The translations under genes and the position numbers were made by a program. The notes under the pieces are model-generated. The model was not told the origin of the DNA. It did no database searches and worked only from the letters and a program-made list of their open reading frames with translations. From Pseudomonadota bacterium (GTDB lineage: Bacteria > Pseudomonadota > Gammaproteobacteria > Steroidobacterales > Steroidobacteraceae), in NCBI GenBank assembly GCA_021792815.1, contig JAJYTX010000255.1:1-5186 (forward strand): DNA of 5,186 nucleotides, given 5' to 3'. Position 1 is the stretch's first letter. The number at the start of each line of letters is the position of its first letter. Below, piece after piece: positions 4,629 through 5,186 of the stretch.

Positions 4629-5186
4629 GTGGAGACGACGCAGCGCTGCCCACCGGATCTGCTCGAGTCGATCACCGCCGCCCGCGGCACGATCGAGACG
4701 GCAGCTGCGCTCGCACCCGGAACGCTCGCCATGGCCACCGAGGCGGCCGAGATCCTCGGCGCGCTCACCGAGGATGAATCCCTAGCCAAGGCCGTGCTGG
4801 CGCGGGCTGCGCTCGGGGCCGGTCTGCCCACCGAGACCCTCGCGGGACTGGTGGGACCGGCGGCACGCGACATCGCCGTGGCGCTCTCGAAGCTCGGGGA
4901 GATCGGACTGAGCGCTCACTGGTCGCCGGCCCAGGGACTCCAGCCCCGCCAGGCCGAAACGCTGCGCAAGATGCTGCTTGCGGTCGTCAGCGACCCGCGA
5001 CTGATCCTGGCGCGGCTCGCCGAGCAGCTGGTCAGCCTCCGTCATGCCCGGGACGCGTCCGAGGAAGCGCGTGAGCGGCTCGCGTTCGAGGCGCGCGCGG
5101 TATTCGGACCCCTCGCAAACCGGCTGGGCGTGTGGCAGCTGAAGTGGGAAATCGAGGATCTTGCGTTCCGCTACCTCGAGCCGGAC
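4629..5186 (+). CDS. relA: RelA-type (p)ppGpp synthetase, N-terminal part (3' end cut by window edge)
   Basis: The first 186 codons of a RelA/SpoT homologue, a cytoplasmic, ribosome-associated enzyme that makes the (p)ppGpp alarmone on amino-acid starvation. Recognisable blocks: AETLRKMLLAVVSDPRLILARLAEQLVSLR (109-138), then FGPLANRLGVWQLKWEIEDLAFRYLEP (159-185), which matches RelA almost word for word. The His-Asp pair of active (p)ppGpp hydrolases is absent: the corresponding stretch is LARAALGAGLPTE (57-69), and the KLADRLHN-type motif reads RLAEQLVS. The hydrolase domain is thus predicted inactive, as in E. coli RelA. The start is GTG 4629: an in-frame TGA lies at 4596-4598 and no other ATG, GTG or TTG occurs between. 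ATG 4732 would delete a conserved helix region. No clear ribosome-binding site precedes the GTG. The synthetase, TGS and ACT domains would follow beyond the window. Divergent from the yebC-like gene. Confidence 0.92.
   Translation, partial: METTQRCPPDLLESITAARGTIETAAALAPGTLAMATEAAEILGALTEDESLAKAVLARAALGAGLPTETLAGLVGPAARDIAVALSKLGEIGLSAHWSPAQGLQPRQAETLRKMLLAVVSDPRLILARLAEQLVSLRHARDASEEARERLAFEARAVFGPLANRLGVWQLKWEIEDLAFRYLEPD

Noticed and set aside
4732..5186. ATG 4732 as the relA start
   Set aside because: The frame upstream to GTG 4629 gives residues that align with the RelA N-terminal helical region, so the later ATG would truncate the domain.

Overview
The window looks like chromosomal DNA from a GC-rich gammaproteobacterium. 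Evidence is the high GC in all coding regions, the compact ruvC-ruvA-ruvB-ybgC run that in this class normally sits between yebC and the tol-pal genes, and a RelA-type (p)ppGpp synthetase whose hydrolase motifs are gone, a feature of beta/gammaproteobacterial RelA. I cannot name a genus from the sequence alone.

Layout. Positions 1-2396 (minus strand) hold ruvC, ruvA, ruvB and the first 73 codons of ybgC. Each adjacent pair is joined by a 4-base ATGA stop/start overlap, so this reads as one translationally coupled unit: RuvC (junction resolvase), RuvA (junction binding), RuvB (branch-migration motor), then YbgC, a thioesterase normally leading into tol-pal. Positions 2397-3247 contain no convincing gene. 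They hold several GC-rich hairpins and a perfect two-copy 21-bp tandem repeat resembling one end of an insertion sequence, possibly IS21-like. Positions 3248-3517 (minus) encode a small XRE-type DNA-binding protein with an 11-bp direct repeat sitting on its likely promoter. Positions 3565-3930 are gene-free and carry a perfect 12-bp palindrome and a spaced inverted repeat. Positions 3931-4524 (minus) encode a YebC-family protein that lacks most of the usual N-terminal helical domain. A short divergent promoter region (4525-4628) separates it from relA (4629 to the end, plus strand, cut by the window edge), which starts at GTG.

The unusual part is 2397-4524. yebC and ruvC are normally neighbours. 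Here about 1.5 kb lies between them, carrying an XRE regulator, repeats and a possible IS scar, and the YebC at its far edge has lost about 56 N-terminal residues. The simplest reading is an old insertion or rearrangement between yebC and ruvC, perhaps with remodelling of YebC. I see no complete defence system, CRISPR array, tRNA or intact transposase in the window.
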